From assembly GCA_902702965.1 (NCBI GenBank), contig CACRXP010000019.1, forward strand, positions 84,883 to 148,882: a DNA stretch of 64,000 nucleotides. Direction: 5' to 3'. Positions 1 through 13,000 of the stretch are shown here, in pieces. The notes below the pieces were generated by a model. It did not search any database, was not told the DNA's origin, and worked only from the letters and a program-made list of their open reading frames with translations. A program made the translations under genes and the position numbers. Numbering within the stretch: position 1 is the first letter of the stretch; each line of letters begins with the position of its first letter. This stretch comes from Spirometra erinaceieuropaei (lineage: Eukaryota; Platyhelminthes; Cestoda; Diphyllobothriidea; Diphyllobothriidae).

Positions 1-939
1 AAAGTTTGAAAATTGGCGGCAGTCGTGGGGACTTTCCACTTCCTTGTTGCACTACTGGCATTAGTAGAGAAGACGGACGCTCAAAGCTCGTTCCTATGCC
101 AAAGGCAGGATCGGAGACGTGCAACTCATTGTATCAAATGACTTATGCTGGTGTTTCAAACTTAATTGAGTGTGATGTTTCGAAACTTTGGACTGCATGA
201 ATTGACTATCCCGTCAGAAAACTTAGATGTTGCCTCCCTAGAGACGGTAATTGGAATAATGGCAGCAGTCTTCTCTAATTCATGCAAAGATTCTCAACTG
301 GCTGTCAGGATAACAAACACGACATAAAATAGCAAGGAAATCAACCTGAAGATGGTACACCCACTAGCGCAGATAGCTGTTCAAAATATTTTTTGGCCAC
401 TGTACTGGATACACTGAAAACGGGAACATAATCCATGTGACGCAGAAGTCGACGACGTCCGTATTTGCTTATAAAAATAGGCCGAAAGGTAAGTTTTAAT
501 CATAAACGCCATAGCCGTCGGCGCTAAATAGAATTTTGTTACAATGTCCAGATGACAGCTTGAAACTCTTCTTAAATTCAGTAGGCAATAAAAACCGATC
601 AAGTCAGCGTAAACCGGTAATGGGCAAACCATCGTGTTTCCCTTTTTCGAAGAACACAAGAAGCAAACGTTTTGCTAAACTTTAATGGAGTGTTTGGTTT
701 TTTTGGCAGATTATGTCAAAATAGTTTCCCATTTCGTAGACGACGAAAAATTTCACAACTTTCGCCTCATATAAACCAAATGCCTAACAGCGATTTCCCT
801 TTATTTTATGATGTGCAATTAAATTATTTCTATTGTGCTTTCGACCTCAAATCGTATCCGAATTCGTTTTTCAGAAGCCCACGCAACCTTGTTTACTTCT
901 TTCCAGCATGCGCCGGTGTGTCTTTTGTTAACCATGCGG
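1..939. other. Left-edge stretch, nothing recognised
   Basis: AT-rich DNA without a recognisable gene. A reading frame open from the left edge to a stop at 198-200 has no recognisable domain and no clear splice signals, so I do not call it an exon, although the 3' end of an exon beginning outside the window cannot be excluded. Confidence 0.4.
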
Positions 940-1085
940 CTTTAAACAAGGACGTACATGTCAAAGAAAAAAATTGACGCTAATTAAGCAGTTATTTTTT
1001 ACAGAGTAACGTCCTTTGCATACAGTCGTAGGAAGTTCACTCGAAAGCCGGCGTTCTGAGGTAACGAATTTGGGCAACATCAATA
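940..1085 (-). mobile_element. Fragment of the TA-flanked 1-kb MITE
   Basis: The stretch matches, with divergence, the right arm of the long-inverted-repeat MITE seen complete at 39624-40590. The shared order is an AAGGAC block, a GACGCTA block, a T-rich block, GCATACAGTCGTA, and a block ending in TGAGGTAAC. Only about 145 bp remain and neither terminus is present, so this is an old truncated copy. Confidence 0.5.
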
Positions 1086-3850
1086 ATCAATCTTATTACC
1101 ATGTATGTGAGACGTTTTTTCTCTTATCAATCTAGCAGACGGACAATTATAATTTTTTTATCTTGAATTGAAAGTAGTTGTGATTACTTTATGGTTGGGG
1201 ATTTACGAAGTGCTGTCATATTTTTCATTCGGATGAGGCGTGCTTGCTTAATGAGTACTTAATTTTACCAAGTGTATATGCGTTCCATACAGGGTTATTT
1301 AAAAGAACAATAATGTCTTAGATGACGACCAACGCATGCGCATAGACAACCCAAAAAGTCATACGTAAACACTAGAAAGAAATTTATCGGCGTAGCGGTG
1401 GTAACCCTTTTCATAATTGTTTAGCCTGGAGAATTCCAGCATTGTTTCTCTTTTCGCTGCATTCTTTTGTCTTAGATTTGATTTACGTCCTCCGTTTTTA
1501 CAAACGGGAACTATTATCTTGATTTTGTGCTTTGCATGACTTTCGTCTTTAAATACATCTTATTGTATTTTGTCCTGCTTTGGAAAGAAAGGAAGTCAGA
1601 AATCATTCGTTAAGTTGCTACGCCAACGAGCAGACATTCCGGCCAATTCAACTTTTGAATTCTAACTTTTAACTAAACAGTCGTGTGGTACATTTTCACT
1701 TTAATGGAATTCGTTGCTAACTTCGTAGAGACTGTCATAAGCATCTGAATTCCAACATAAGACAAGAGAGCATTGAATTACAAATTCAAGTTATTTACGT
1801 TATTATCATGACATATTATGGCAAAGAATGTAAGGCTGGGAGCCCAGTATTATATAATCGTTGTAATGTGCCAGCTGACTGCGAAATTATTTTTACCCAT
1901 TTCCTACTGAATAAGCACTTTCATATGATGGATTCGTGTTGTTTGTTCATTATTTTTTCTGTGTTATCAGCTTTTTAGACCAAAAGTTTTATTATTTATT
2001 GTAAATGCTACCAGTACGATTGATGATGACAAAATTATCATGATTATTGTAACTAGTAACACAGGCATAACTGTTGATAATATCAGTGCCATCCGCCCAA
2101 TTACTACTGCCATTATCGCAGCATCTGCTGTATGTCTTATTTATCCAAATTATATCTGTAACATTAATAACCCTGATATTATAATTGGCAAAATGTACGC
2201 TTGCATTACTAAATGACTACAAGTGTTGTCACTTAAGGATCTAAAGAATAAGTCTTCATACACGGTTTTTTACGTATTGCCTGATGTGTTGTGCGTTTTG
2301 AGGATGAATTTATACCTATTGACCTAAACTACGATTGTCCAGCATTTTCCATCCATGAAAGTTAAAAGCCTTTATTTAAGAAAGCATTATATTATATACA
2401 TTCACACCATAGGTACGAACCGGTCTTTTTGTTGACGGTCACATTTGCGAATTATTTTCGTGCCAAGACAACCGTAGGTAGACTTTATCTGAAATATTCG
2501 TGAAAATGCTTACATGAAAATCCCCACTTTTTAACTCAGCTTCCGAAGGTCGGGGAGTTTTCTTAAAATGCTCTTCTCTGTTACGGATGCCGTGCTTACA
2601 ATCACTTGCAGTTAGTCGCATTGCATGCAGCTAAAGCAATGCTTATATGGCTAGCCAGTCAAAAATGCGATATAATCGTCACTCGTGAGCTGCATATTTT
2701 ACGATCTTGGTATTTAGCTTGTCCAAATTGTCTTGCCTCGAGTATCAAAACAGGCATTTAATTGCATTTTTCTTTAAAAAGCAAGTAAGGCTCTGAGGGC
2801 CAAACACAAAAAATATTTTTTGAGCTTGAGAATGTCGTAATCGGATTATTCACAAAGGATGGATTGAAACCTCAGAACCGAATGTTAACGTATTTCACGC
2901 ATCTTTTAAAGAAATTAGCAGCTTTTTTTGAAGTAACTTTTGCACATTATGTCACAAAGACGCCATTAAAATGCTATAAATACGTAGATGAAAATGACTT
3001 CATGAAATGGCCCTATCGAAGCAAAACAGTATTTTATCAGGCCTAACCCATTCAATTTAAACTGAAATTCCAAAATACTTTTCAGTAGATTACAGTGGGA
3101 CATAAACTAAAACAATTCAGTCAAACTGAGCGACCATTTTTACATGGGTCACTTTATAGCCGCTAAAATACACCGCAGTAAATATTGACTTCTTACGCAT
3201 TATCCGTTTTCCACGTTGTTTTTAACATGCTAATAGATTGAAAACGATTTTGCAGTAATTATTTTCGAAGTTTTCTTTTCTGTACTCATTTGTAGCAAGT
3301 CATGTTTTCATCAAGTTTGATATTTCAAAAAAGTGACAGCATTTAGATTCAAACCTTATGATAAGGATATGCTTCGGATCGTAAAATGTCCATACGAAGA
3401 ACATCATATCAGAGGCTTATAAATGTTTCCTACGATCCGGATGGACTAAAAACTTAAACGAGTGCTATACGGTGCTTTTATCATAAAACGTTATTTAACC
3501 AAGCGTAATACAAATGTTATTTTAAAATTAGGATTACGCTTTCCAGATAAGAAATAAAGTTAGGCGTACAGATTTACTAAATCTGTGCACAAAAAATTCT
3601 TTGTGAATGGTCTATATAAAATATGTTTTAATTTTGAGGGCCGTCGCAAAATAATGGGAATAATAATTTAATTGGTTAATTGTTATTTAATTATTTTTAT
3701 GGTGTACAAATTTTTAAGGCGCCATCAAGTAGGTCAGTGAAAAGTCCGCCTCTCGTTGTGACTGAAATATTATAGGATATGTGCTGCTCGATAACCACTC
3801 AGGATTTTTGTTAGCATCTCATGAGATAAACCCGATATAACTGCAGGAAA
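1086..3850. other. AT-rich intergenic or intronic DNA
   Basis: No reading frame with codon-like composition, no transposon motif and no tandem repeat that I can support. Short open frames at 2439-2621 and 2864-3046 have biased composition and no conserved motif, and are treated as chance. Confidence 0.5.
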
Positions 3851-3893
3851 ATATTTGTCCTGATTTGAAAAATTTAGAGATCCGGGACGATTT

Positions 3894-3993
3894 TTAGAAG
3901 AAGAAAATCGGCTCTCCGGAACAGGTTTATTTAACTGCTGACGTTTCAGCAGTTAAATAAACCTGTTCCGGAGAGCCGATTTTCTTCTTCTAA
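3894..3993. repeat. Perfect 100-bp palindrome with PLE-like tail
   Basis: Two 48-bp arms (3894-3941 and 3946-3993) are exact reverse complements around a 4-nt loop (CGTT). The centre reads CTGACGTTTCAG, and each outward reading gives GAAACGTCAG followed by a TTAAATAAA-like block, the same order as PLE terminal-repeat tails elsewhere in the window. An 11-bp direct repeat ATATTTGTCCT lies on both sides (about 3851-3861 and 3993-4003) and could be a target-site duplication around the insert. No mismatch has accumulated, unlike every other inverted repeat here. A cloning or assembly fold-back artefact would look the same. Confidence 0.9.
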
Positions 3994-4005
3994 TATTTGT
4001 CCTAA

Positions 4006-4705
4006 ACATATACGAAGTTCAGCATTCTCAGGTTAAGCTCTTGTTAGCCAAGCTGACATCAACTACGGGATTTGACTGATGTCAGCCCTTTTTGCGTAGA
4101 GTAATGGAATAATAGTCGAGGCGAAAGGAACTAAACTTATAGCCCGATCGACAAAATTGTTGGAGAAAGTTTTTATATTTCATAAGCAGTTTAAATTTTC
4201 CGCTATGTAATGCATACAGTTTAGCATTTTGTTTTGGGGTAAATATATATCTTGACATTTTACCGGCGCGAAAGGACGCACTGATGGCTTCAGTTGCACA
4301 TATTTGGGTTTATAAAACGCAAGGCCGATTTATTGTACTTTTTGTAGCGGCTGGGACAGTAGGCACGGTTTAATCACCACAATCATTATCGGCTGAATTG
4401 CCGGTTGGTATATGAAACAGAAGACTAGAGTACGCGTGATGCATTCATTGTAGAATTCTAGACTGATATCCGGGCAGTGCTAGTCGCCGACAAGAACAGG
4501 GTCGTTGGCGACAGCGATAACTCGTGACTAAGCAGCAGAGTGAAGGAGTTGTTAACCGCTTTTCAGCTCTGTGCGACAAAGTTCAAAGGTTCTGTGACGT
4601 GATGCGCTACACGGGACGAGGAAAGCTGCGGTTATCCGGACGCGCATTCGTGTTTAATTTGCTCATTTCATAAATTTAGCTCATCTAGCAGCGGCTGCAA
4701 AGAGG
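4006..4705. other. Unassigned, GC-richer after 4330
   Basis: The segment from about 4330 to 4660 is richer in G and C than its flanks and carries no convincing reading frame or motif. It could be an old repeat or an untranslated exon. Confidence 0.3.
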
Positions 4706-4852
4706 ATGGGCAAAGTAGACAGGACAAAGCAGACAGTAGAAACAGTAGGTGGAGCAATTACGGTGGATGACGCGGAGAATGCACTATCTCTCCTCACCGG
4801 CTGCAAGGTGGCCGCAGAATGCTATCAGCAGGGATGCTGGAGATCTGAATGA
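4706..4852 (+). other. Short 48-codon open frame, unproven
   Basis: An ATG-initiated frame of 48 codons ends in TGA at 4850-4852. The product begins MGKVDRTKQT and ends with a cysteine-containing stretch; composition looks protein-like and the DNA is GC-richer than its surroundings. I see no donor or acceptor that forces it to be an exon, and a decayed SINE follows immediately. It may be a relic of a repeat rather than a gene. Confidence 0.15.
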
Positions 4853-4854
4853 CT

Positions 4855-5080
4855 ATTTATGATCCCGGTGGTGGAGGAGGCGAAACCCATTCGTCTCGTT
4901 GTGCCCTAATGCTCACTATAGAACCCCTTCAGCAACTGCGCGGTAGCGCGTATTATTGTCAGAATAACGCTATCGATGTGGTCAAGGGAGACTGTCTCAT
5001 TAGCAGTAAGCAGCCAGAAATACCAATCTCCAGATTTCGCAACCCCTGCGGGTCCGCTCGCCTACTTGAAAAGCCATTAG
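4855..5080 (-). mobile_element. Decayed tRNA-derived SINE copy
   Basis: Blocks in the same order as the intact copy at 48481-48832 can be followed: CTCGTTGTGCCCTAA, CAGCAACTGCGCGGTAGCGC, AGAATAACG and CAAGGGAGACT. The hammerhead core is not preserved. Orientation is minus. Confidence 0.5.
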
Positions 5081-5149
5081 AGACTCTGTTTGCTGTAGGA
5101 GCTGATGATTTGTGCTGGACTGGGTTTTTCGTTGAGCGCTTGCCTTGAA

Positions 5150-6480
5150 AGCCCTCAAAAGCTTACCGTGAGCTCCCAGGGGATCTAAAATAATAAAAAC
5201 CGATCAATAGGACGTCAGGGAATGACCAAAATGGCGAACCATATGACACGTATTCTTAATAGACGCGCCGATTTGCTTCATTTTTGATTTTTGTTGCGTG
5301 GTTGTCTGCGAAGGCAATGAACTGCATACTCATGTCTGCCGATGAGCACTTATCCATTTAGACAACTGTAGAATAACCTTCATACCTCTTATTTTTGTAT
5401 GCAGCATTTCAGAGTAATAAGTAGTTATTGCGCTTTGAGCACTTAAGAATAACTAGACCCCTACGTATGACTCGAGTGTTATGGTTTGCCAAGAAGTATT
5501 TGTAGGAGGATAAAAAGCAATTTGCTGTCCACCGAAACACAAAGTTGCACCACAGTTGTCAAATTAGGGCCTTTTTAATAAATCTTTTATAGGAAGATTG
5601 TTCAGCGATGGAGTTTGGAACACGACTGTTTCGTTGCTCCTTAAAACTCTGTTTAAGGTATTGTACATAGCCAGATGGGTCAAGTAGAAATACAGAACAG
5701 GGAACCATCAAAGACAGGTGTGACTGGAATAGCCATTTTCGGCATATCTGCCATGAATAGTTAATCATGCCCAAGCCCAGCTTTGAATTATCTAGGATTC
5801 GAACGCGTATGCTTTGGCCAAGTGTGTCCTGGGGTCAAATACCCCAGCATTACGTTGAGAGCCTTTTTGGTTACGACTGAAAATAAAATCTTTCAAGGCG
5901 CATGTTGTGAGACCAACCCGCCCTGTTGGATCTTGATCCAGAGACTCACGGACAAGGAAATTACGACCATATTTACTGCGAAATTGTCCATGAATTGGTG
6001 GCTGAGAGAAAGATGAGACGCTGAGCTATAACACAGTCTAGGTGCGAACTCCGTGTTTGTCGACACCTCGCATATCCGAACTATAGTTCTGCCAGGAAAG
6101 ACCTCGATGAAATCACCCGACCTGAATTCAGGCCTTGGTATCGCGGTAGGCCGTACAGGACATATTTATAGTCGAATCGTTCGCTACCCCCCCTTTCGGG
6201 ACTCCGTCCTAGAATTCGCCTCTTCGCTTCTACTAACATGTTGATAGTTGTTTTTTGCCGAAGCCAAAGATGTGAATTAGCGTGATGAGTGCTCTTAATA
6301 TAGTTTCCGGAAGCTTGAGGAAATGGTATGACCAAATTTATTTAAGGGCGCTGGAGAGGAATTAGGAAAATGCATTTTGTTCGGTAATTTTGGATAGGCG
6401 ATCCCGAGAATGTCTGAGTGTATACGCACTTCGAAAGGTGGGCCCTTTAATTGACTTACATATAACCTTTTCTAAAATGA
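5150..6480. other. No gene recognised
   Basis: Ordinary AT-rich sequence with small overlapping open frames on both strands (for example 5783-6016 and 6053-6335) that share no domain and run through each other in antiphase. Confidence 0.4.
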
Positions 6481-6483
6481 TCA

Positions 6484-6720
6484 CCGCCGGGCTTGGGTAT
6501 GGCTGACTGACGACGGCTAATAAGCCAGAAATGGCCATTCCAGTCTCCCTTGTCTTTGTCGGTAATGCCATTCTGCCTATATCGTGCGCCGCTCTGCGGC
6601 TGTTGGCTGGGCTCGAGAAAGAACCCGTAAGGCGTATGGAGGCGAGTGAGTTCAGTAAGAAGGATATATATATATTCCGAATGATAGAGAGTACGCGCGG
6701 CCCAGATAATTGAATAGAAG
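6484..6720 (+). mobile_element. tRNA-derived SINE / retrozyme-like copy, 5'-truncated
   Basis: This copy starts near the GGGCTTGGGTATGG block and runs through the hammerhead-like motif, the GTCGGTAATG block, a GCGCCGC/GCGGC hairpin and the GCTCGAG block, ending in an (AT)n tract at about 6665-6676. The tRNA-like head with its B box is missing. Open frames that cross it on both strands (for example 6362-6823 on the minus strand) are chance products of this repeat. Confidence 0.75.
6501..6545 (+). ncRNA. Hammerhead-like ribozyme motif in SINE
   Basis: CTGACGA (6507-6513) matches the CUGANGA box. It is followed by a four-base-pair helix II (GGCT/AGCC, loop AATA) and GAAA at 6528-6531. The helix III segment ATGGCCAT (6531-6538) is self-complementary, so helix III can only form between two RNAs. 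The flanking GGCTGA and CCAGTC would form helix I with one mismatch in this copy. The 10.1-11.1 pair is C and A rather than the usual G-C. Confidence 0.5.
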
Positions 6721-9198
6721 AAGTGTAATTTTCAGTCATTATCCAACCCTCGAGCACTTTGACCAACCAATACCACACGCGAAAACGCAAACCATAACGG
6801 AAGTCGGTCAACGTTTGAGTCAAACGATCAATAACTGGTTATTCCTGATTAGTAGATCAAGTCGCCTTAGTGTTTTCTGTGATTGTGTGGGACTAGTCGC
6901 GTCCTTATTAGTTGTTTCAGTCGCGGTTGTATTTGTTATGAAGTAGGAAGGGGGGGGATTTCTTTATGAATGAGTTCAGTGATCGATATCTCGGTATATG
7001 AGGATGTCATTACATTTAGCTAAATTTCAGATCATTTTTGGAAGAAGAAATAGTAGATTTTCTGTTTCAGTCTAAAGTAAGGGCTTAGCAGTTTTCATTG
7101 TGTTCAGGAAAAATCTTGTTGCTCACCCAGGACTTGATAGTAGTTGACAGTGTCGCCACACTGGTACCAATAAAAGCTCAAATCTTGAATCCCCTAGTTA
7201 ACGATGGCAAAGTTAAAGTAACCGATCTTGTCCATGCACTTTAAAGCATATTCCGGCACAAAACAATGTGGTTAGGTTCACGAACAGACAGCATTACACT
7301 AGACGTTGATATAACCATACATATTGCAATAAACGTAGGCCAGCAAAAAATGAAGACGGAGGGGAGGGGAACGAGCCATAGATATGCGTTTTTCCGTTCA
7401 GCTCAGTCAACCACTGCTTGCCTGTTTTTCAGCCGACTTGGATGCAAGTGTTTGCAATGCCTATACCTACTTTATCATTCACCAGTATAAAATATATCCT
7501 ACCTAATAGAAAACTAACTGGCATCTCATAAATCAGCCACAGAACATCAGTTAGATCGGCCAGCATCATACATGAATTGCCTGCGAAACGTTATCCTGCA
7601 TTTTTATAGTTTTGCGAAAGGTGGGAGCTAAATACTTGGGTAAAGCCAAACTATCTACCGTCTCAGATTTCTTAGACTTCGCCAGTATTACATGGAACTT
7701 ATGTGCACTTTCCACGTTTAAAATCCAAAATATAAAGTAATCTATCACAGAGGAATTTCAATTAAACATTTAAACTTACCCCTCACGAGCAGCCTCAAAT
7801 TCATCCGAGGTCGATAAATCGGAAGATTAAAACTAGGAAATTTCCCCAGTACCTTATGAAACATGCCAACAATCACGCATGTAACTTCCAAAGTCTCCCT
7901 CGCTGGTCACTCCCCGACAAACCCGCCTTGGGCAGTTCCACAGGACCGGTTTTATAAAGTTTCTGATGGAAAAAGTAGTACAGATAATTTTAGTCATTTC
8001 ACTGGCATCTACGCAGTAGAAGTAGGCAAGAACGGCAGGATTTATTGGTACCAAAAAATTTCACGACTGCTCTTCAGCCGCTTCCTGTCGCCTTATAAGA
8101 GAGATAACGAGTGAGAACAATACAACAGATTTGAATTTGTGCAGAAAATCGATGCAGAAACAGCAAGGTTAGGGTTTTGGGCAAAGTTGGCTAATCAATA
8201 AAGTTAGTAACACAAACGCCGTAGGGGAAGAAAGTGAAAAAAGGGGAAAGGTTAAAGAGCACGAACAACTCGGACATTGCGTTACCTGGAGGCAGCATAT
8301 ATACGACGAGTGAAACCAGATCTTTGTAAACAATTGGAGCACGTGGTTAACCTAACATTGCCATGGTAGCCTCTAGGTCCATGATTCCCCCTCTTTTTGA
8401 TTTGTCAAGCATGTCACCCCTTAAGGGAGTTTCCGTTAATGTAAAAATGAAGCCCTTTATGTAAAAGATTTCATTGGTTTTTTTTAATAATGCGTCAACA
8501 AGGGACGAAAGTTGCGTCAAAATGCTCACTTAAAATGATCAAATAAAATGTCTCTTTTTAAAAAACAACAACAGTTTACACTTCGACGTAAAGGCCAGGA
8601 TGATAGATACATAGTCTTTGGTCAGAACTAATCGGGTGATTATATTCTGAAAAACAGAATGTTTTAAATAAATATGTAATTTTAACTAAGGACACGAATC
8701 ACGTGATTTTTTTGTCCAGACTGGACAGTTAGAGTATTAAAAACTTTATGCACGGAAACAACTTCAGCTATTAATTGATGAATTGCAGCACTTCTTTTTT
8801 GAAGTAGAGTGAATCATTAAGAAAACACTTAAGATGAACATAAAGCCGACACTTGAGAGCGAAAATCCTTGAAAAGTATATGTAGGCCATCCTCGCCGTA
8901 CAATAACGTTGGATCGCGTTGTCAGAAGCGTACACGTTACCGACGTCGTTCACCAAAGGACTCATTAATTTTTTTCAAGCTTTCTCCTGATCCGCTGAGA
9001 GCGTCGGTTATTGAAGGCATTACTCGCATCTATCAAAAATAAATCACTAGCACAGTAGTGAATTTCCTTCTTAAACATTCTTGTACCCACAGCGCATCGA
9101 TGGTCGGGGAACGCTTGCTTTTCTTTGGAGGAAACTGTTTAAAGCCGGAGAGTTACCGTTTGTATAAAGCAGCCGATTTGGCAAAAAAATGTTGTTGA
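6721..9198. other. No gene recognised
   Basis: AT-rich with short open frames only (7266-7490, 7863-8114 and 8771-8965 are the longest). None has a domain, signal peptide or codon bias that I can support. Confidence 0.4.
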
Positions 9199-9225
9199 TT
9201 TTTGATTTATGCGTCGCGTCCGTTT

Positions 9226-9513
9226 ATGCTCCACTGTAAAGGTCTCTCGTCGACTACTAACAAGGATGGAGTCGTGGATAGGGGCCCACGGACCCACAAA
9301 AAGCCCTGTTTCGAGGGCCAGATCGAGGCAGCCGTCTTCGAGGCCAAGGAGGATGGCGTTGTGGACATCAAGACTTCCGTTGAGCCTCTGCATCCAGACG
9401 CGGACGAACTGGAGGGTGAAAACAGGTCACGTTGGGACGATCTACTCAGCCACACCATCTCCGTGGACGGTGAACGCATTCCTGGCAAGCTTCTCCACCA
9501 ATGCAGCCTAGAA
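9226..9513 (+). CDS. Coding exon, unknown acidic protein (exon A)
   Basis: About 90 codons with strong third-position GC preference, far from the AT-rich flanks. The product is hydrophilic and acidic; it holds two similar short segments (KDGVVD and EDGVVD) and a stretch ending in ISVDGERIPGK. No signal peptide, membrane segment or recognised domain. The frame opens at about 9199 after an in-frame TGA. Either it starts at the ATG at 9226 (first exon) or it begins after the AG at 9240-9241 with a weak pyrimidine tract (internal exon). The right end is set by GAA followed by GTAAGC (GT at 9514-9515), a good donor in phase 0. Downstream the frame loses codon bias. It probably joins the exon at 19138, also phase 0. 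The overlapping 146-codon minus-strand frame is its antisense shadow. Confidence 0.7.
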
Positions 9514-9606
9514 GTAAGCATGCTGGGCCAGTTCTGTAAAAAATTTCGGTTGACAAATGACCTCGACCGACCTTCATGGTTCCTTCCAAAAATTATTCCA
9601 CTGTAG

Positions 9607-9940
9607 TCAACCAAAGCGCAATGTGAGCTCCACAAAAACGCATTCACTTATTCAGCATGAATACGGTTCTTAATGAAAACTCCATTGTTTAGCCGGCCCT
9701 CACTTCATAATGATCTATTTTTATCATTTGACAACGCTCAACACCTTACAGGAGTGCGTCTCAATTAGAAAAGCAGCTTAAATCAGCAAGTTGATTATCT
9801 TACTGTGAACAAGACTTAAAAGAGGTTTTGTGCAGAATATGGGATACTTCAATTTTTATTTTAATAAATAGCTATATTCGCTGCAGTGGACGCAGAAGAC
9901 ACCTAGACAATGATCCCTGAGTGATATTCGTTGTTTTTAA
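9607..9940. other. Probable intron, nothing recognised
   Basis: AT-rich sequence after the donor at 9514; no repeat or motif identified. Confidence 0.4.
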
Positions 9941-9944
9941 CTTC

Positions 9945-10025
9945 CTCAGATTTTAGCTGCGAACTTGAAGTAGATCAGTTTATTCAAGGTCCATAGGCTC
10001 AGACCGAGAATTTTATGTTTGAATA
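9945..10025. mobile_element. Half copy of the 177-bp palindromic MITE
   Basis: The order TTTAACTTCCTCAG, GAAGTAGATCAG, TTTATTCAAGG, CATAGGCTCAGACC and GAGAATTTTATG is the same as the left arm at 13296-13375. The second arm is absent, so this is a solo half. Confidence 0.7.
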
Positions 10026-13000
10026 TTTGGGTCGAATTTCGTAAGCCACAGCGGGTAACCGCGTAATATTCATTAACTGCCAACAGACAGCTAGTGGTTT
10101 ACTTTAGGGTAAAGGGATACCATACTAACAGCACAGGTATTAGCCGAAAGCACATATACGCGTGGTTCGCCTGTGCATGACACAGCTGCGAGGGATTCGG
10201 CTTATCAGCAGGTTCCCCGCATTCCCGTCTGCTTTCTGGTAAATGCTCCAATTAATAATTTGGTGCTTTCTTAATTTCTTTAGAAATTATTTGATCATAG
10301 TATAGATGCACACATCTATTAAAAAGAAACTAAAAACCAACTGCAAGTGAGTTAAGCGCGTCCACTCTGCGGTCGCGTGTGACGTTGATAAGGAATTTAA
10401 AAGTCTTTGACTTCGTTTAAACGGGTTTTATATGAGGAATCAAGTGTCCATATGTTTCTCAGGCGAATCTACCGACTACGATCATTTATGTAACACGCGA
10501 CAGATGGTGGGAATGTGAAAGCTTCCCTCGTGTTGCGTATGGCCTTGGTCTAAATTCAAGAAAAGTTAACGACTCCCATATGCTAAGCCTAATTTGACCG
10601 GAATTCGGCGCTAGGTCACACCTATTACTAGGACCCCAATTCGTATGTCCTGTTGTATGTACACAAAATTGATCGCTGCCAATCGTTTCTGACGTCATAT
10701 AGGCAGCCTGCTTTTAGGCTTATTCAATGCTACTTCTAGTTCAATTTTAAATTTAATACCAAGTGCCCAAAATCAAAACCATGAATCACACTCAGCCATA
10801 GAAGTTGTCAGGAGGGTTCTGATTGAGTTGTTCAGCCTAATTCCAGTGGATTATATTATTCCGTGGAGGATCATTTTCGTTGTGGTTACAAATTAGCCAG
10901 CTTATGAGTAGACCTATAAAACTGAGAGGCCGCCTTTTGTTTTCGACAGCATAAAAAATGAGGGCGACGGAACAAAAAACGGTTGCCGGTCTGCTCAAGT
11001 CAGTGTATCGCCGATGGTATTGTTATGCTGCGTATGTAGTGGAACAGCCGTTTTTCTGCAGCGCATACAAAATGCAAGTCCAAAAACCTGCCCTCATGCG
11101 GTCTCGCGGCCTTTGGACCTTGGGCAGTCATCGGCCCACGAGGTTCCATTCGTTCCCTAGTTCCCATTCGTTCGGATAATAGTAGATAACCGCACACAAG
11201 CCCTGCTAGCAATGTAAACGTGGTTACCACTCCTCGTGAGTGAATATTGTTAAGGGAATTTAAAACCAATTGGTGAAACTGCGAAATTTATTGTTGGTTG
11301 ACAAACCTGTCTTGTACACACAGCATGTGATGTCCTATGTGGCTGTTCGCATAGTATACAAACAATTATGTCTGCGTCAGAAGACCTAAGGCTCCTAAAT
11401 GAGGGACTAACAAATTCATTCACACATAGTTTAGCTTATGTGGCCGCGTCCATTAGGAACCCCTTTGTCGGAAGTGCTTGGGTATGCATAAATGTTCATT
11501 TCGCAATGCACCGCGTTGAGAATTCGCTTTGAATGATTGTCCTTGCTTGACTCCGGATCAAGAAATTGCCGTTTTCTCCAGGGACGCTAGAGGATATATA
11601 ACGTCCACTTGGCGTCCAAGGGATTACTGATGTTAGAACATGCCCAGGATTAGTACAACAATCACCAAAGTTGTTTAAGAGGCTGTTCATGTTCGTCCTA
11701 AGTCGCGCAACTGCTGGCGACTGACTTAAAAGCACGATTTGAATGCTACATCAAACAATTTATACGCAAACGAAATCATAAAGTTCATGAAACGATGATA
11801 GACGTTGAACAAAAAGGCTTCATGACGGTCCATTGCCAGGAAGCATAATCTTTTGACAGGTCTTTCAGGAAAAATTGGGGGCGATTGGCCGGGCACCATT
11901 TTAACGAGCAAGGTGAATCATATCCTCGGAATCGTGTCTACATCGATGACATTTAGGTTTCCGTTGGCTTTCAATGCCCACGAAGATCTAATTACATTTT
12001 TTTCTGAAGATGCATAAACTATCATTATGCTCAATTAATGTTCCATTTATCCTTCTTTAGAACCGGCACATAGAAAAGATTTTATATGTCACCATACCTT
12101 TCACAATCCCGACAATAGTTAAGTCACTTGCGTGACTGTTTTTTTTGACCGATTCTCCCCAGGCTTTATAGTGCCAGACTTATTAAACTCTTGTTGGCAG
12201 TAGAGACATCTCTTTAGGGTTATGCTACATTAACTGATTACGGAGGAAAGTAAATACATTCAGTAGGAAAATGACAAAACTAGGGCGATAATGCAAATTT
12301 TGGTAAGAATATTGTTACCGAATCAGCGTCTTTCTATCAAGTAGAAAGAGTAATGTGCAGAGTACAAGGCTAGGGTGGGTGAAAACTGCTCCGCGCAACA
12401 GTATCAGCGAACCAAAGTGTAGAGTGTAAAGGCTACTAATCAAAAACAGTGATAAAATTACTACAATAAACGGCCCCGGTGATGACTATTAAGTCATCGT
12501 CGCACCAAATGCAAACAGCGCAGATGAATGCAGAGCTGCCAATTAGTATAAGTATGCGGTTGCTTGCTAAAGGCATCCCATAATTACTGCATCCCTTTTT
12601 GCGCCCATCGCTCATATCTGCAATTGTATATGATGTTAATTTCAGCAGTCAAAATTCCTGTTTCAGCGATTGCATTTTCATCTTCATAGAAGGACTATGC
12701 AGGTGGAATTGTACGTATCCATTTTAAAAATATAGTTAACTTCCTGCATACTTCAGCTGTCTATCTGTAAAAAACTGCGCAGTAATGGGGGCGTAGAACG
12801 TTTCCGCGTGTAAATGACACATACGGCGTAAAATGGCTGTTAAAAAAGCGCGTTGCAGTTTGAAAACTCGTCAGAGCATTCATTTGCCCTTGGGATTGCA
12901 TTGGGTGATTTCCATATGAGTGAAGAATAGGAGGAGTGCTCGTGCACTGGAACAGGTTGCTTTCGGTTCTTAGCTTTCAAACGCGTGCGGTTCACAATCC

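Noticed and set aside
6..200. Open frame at the left edge
   Set aside because: No domain, no splice signals, composition not clearly coding; noted only as a possible exon end.
6362..6823. 153-codon minus-strand open frame
   Set aside because: Spans the SINE and its flanks; no domain, and the same DNA is explained as a repeat.
9207..9647. 146-codon minus-strand open frame
   Set aside because: Antisense to exon A; serine- and arginine-rich composition is a product of the GC-rich codons on the other strand.
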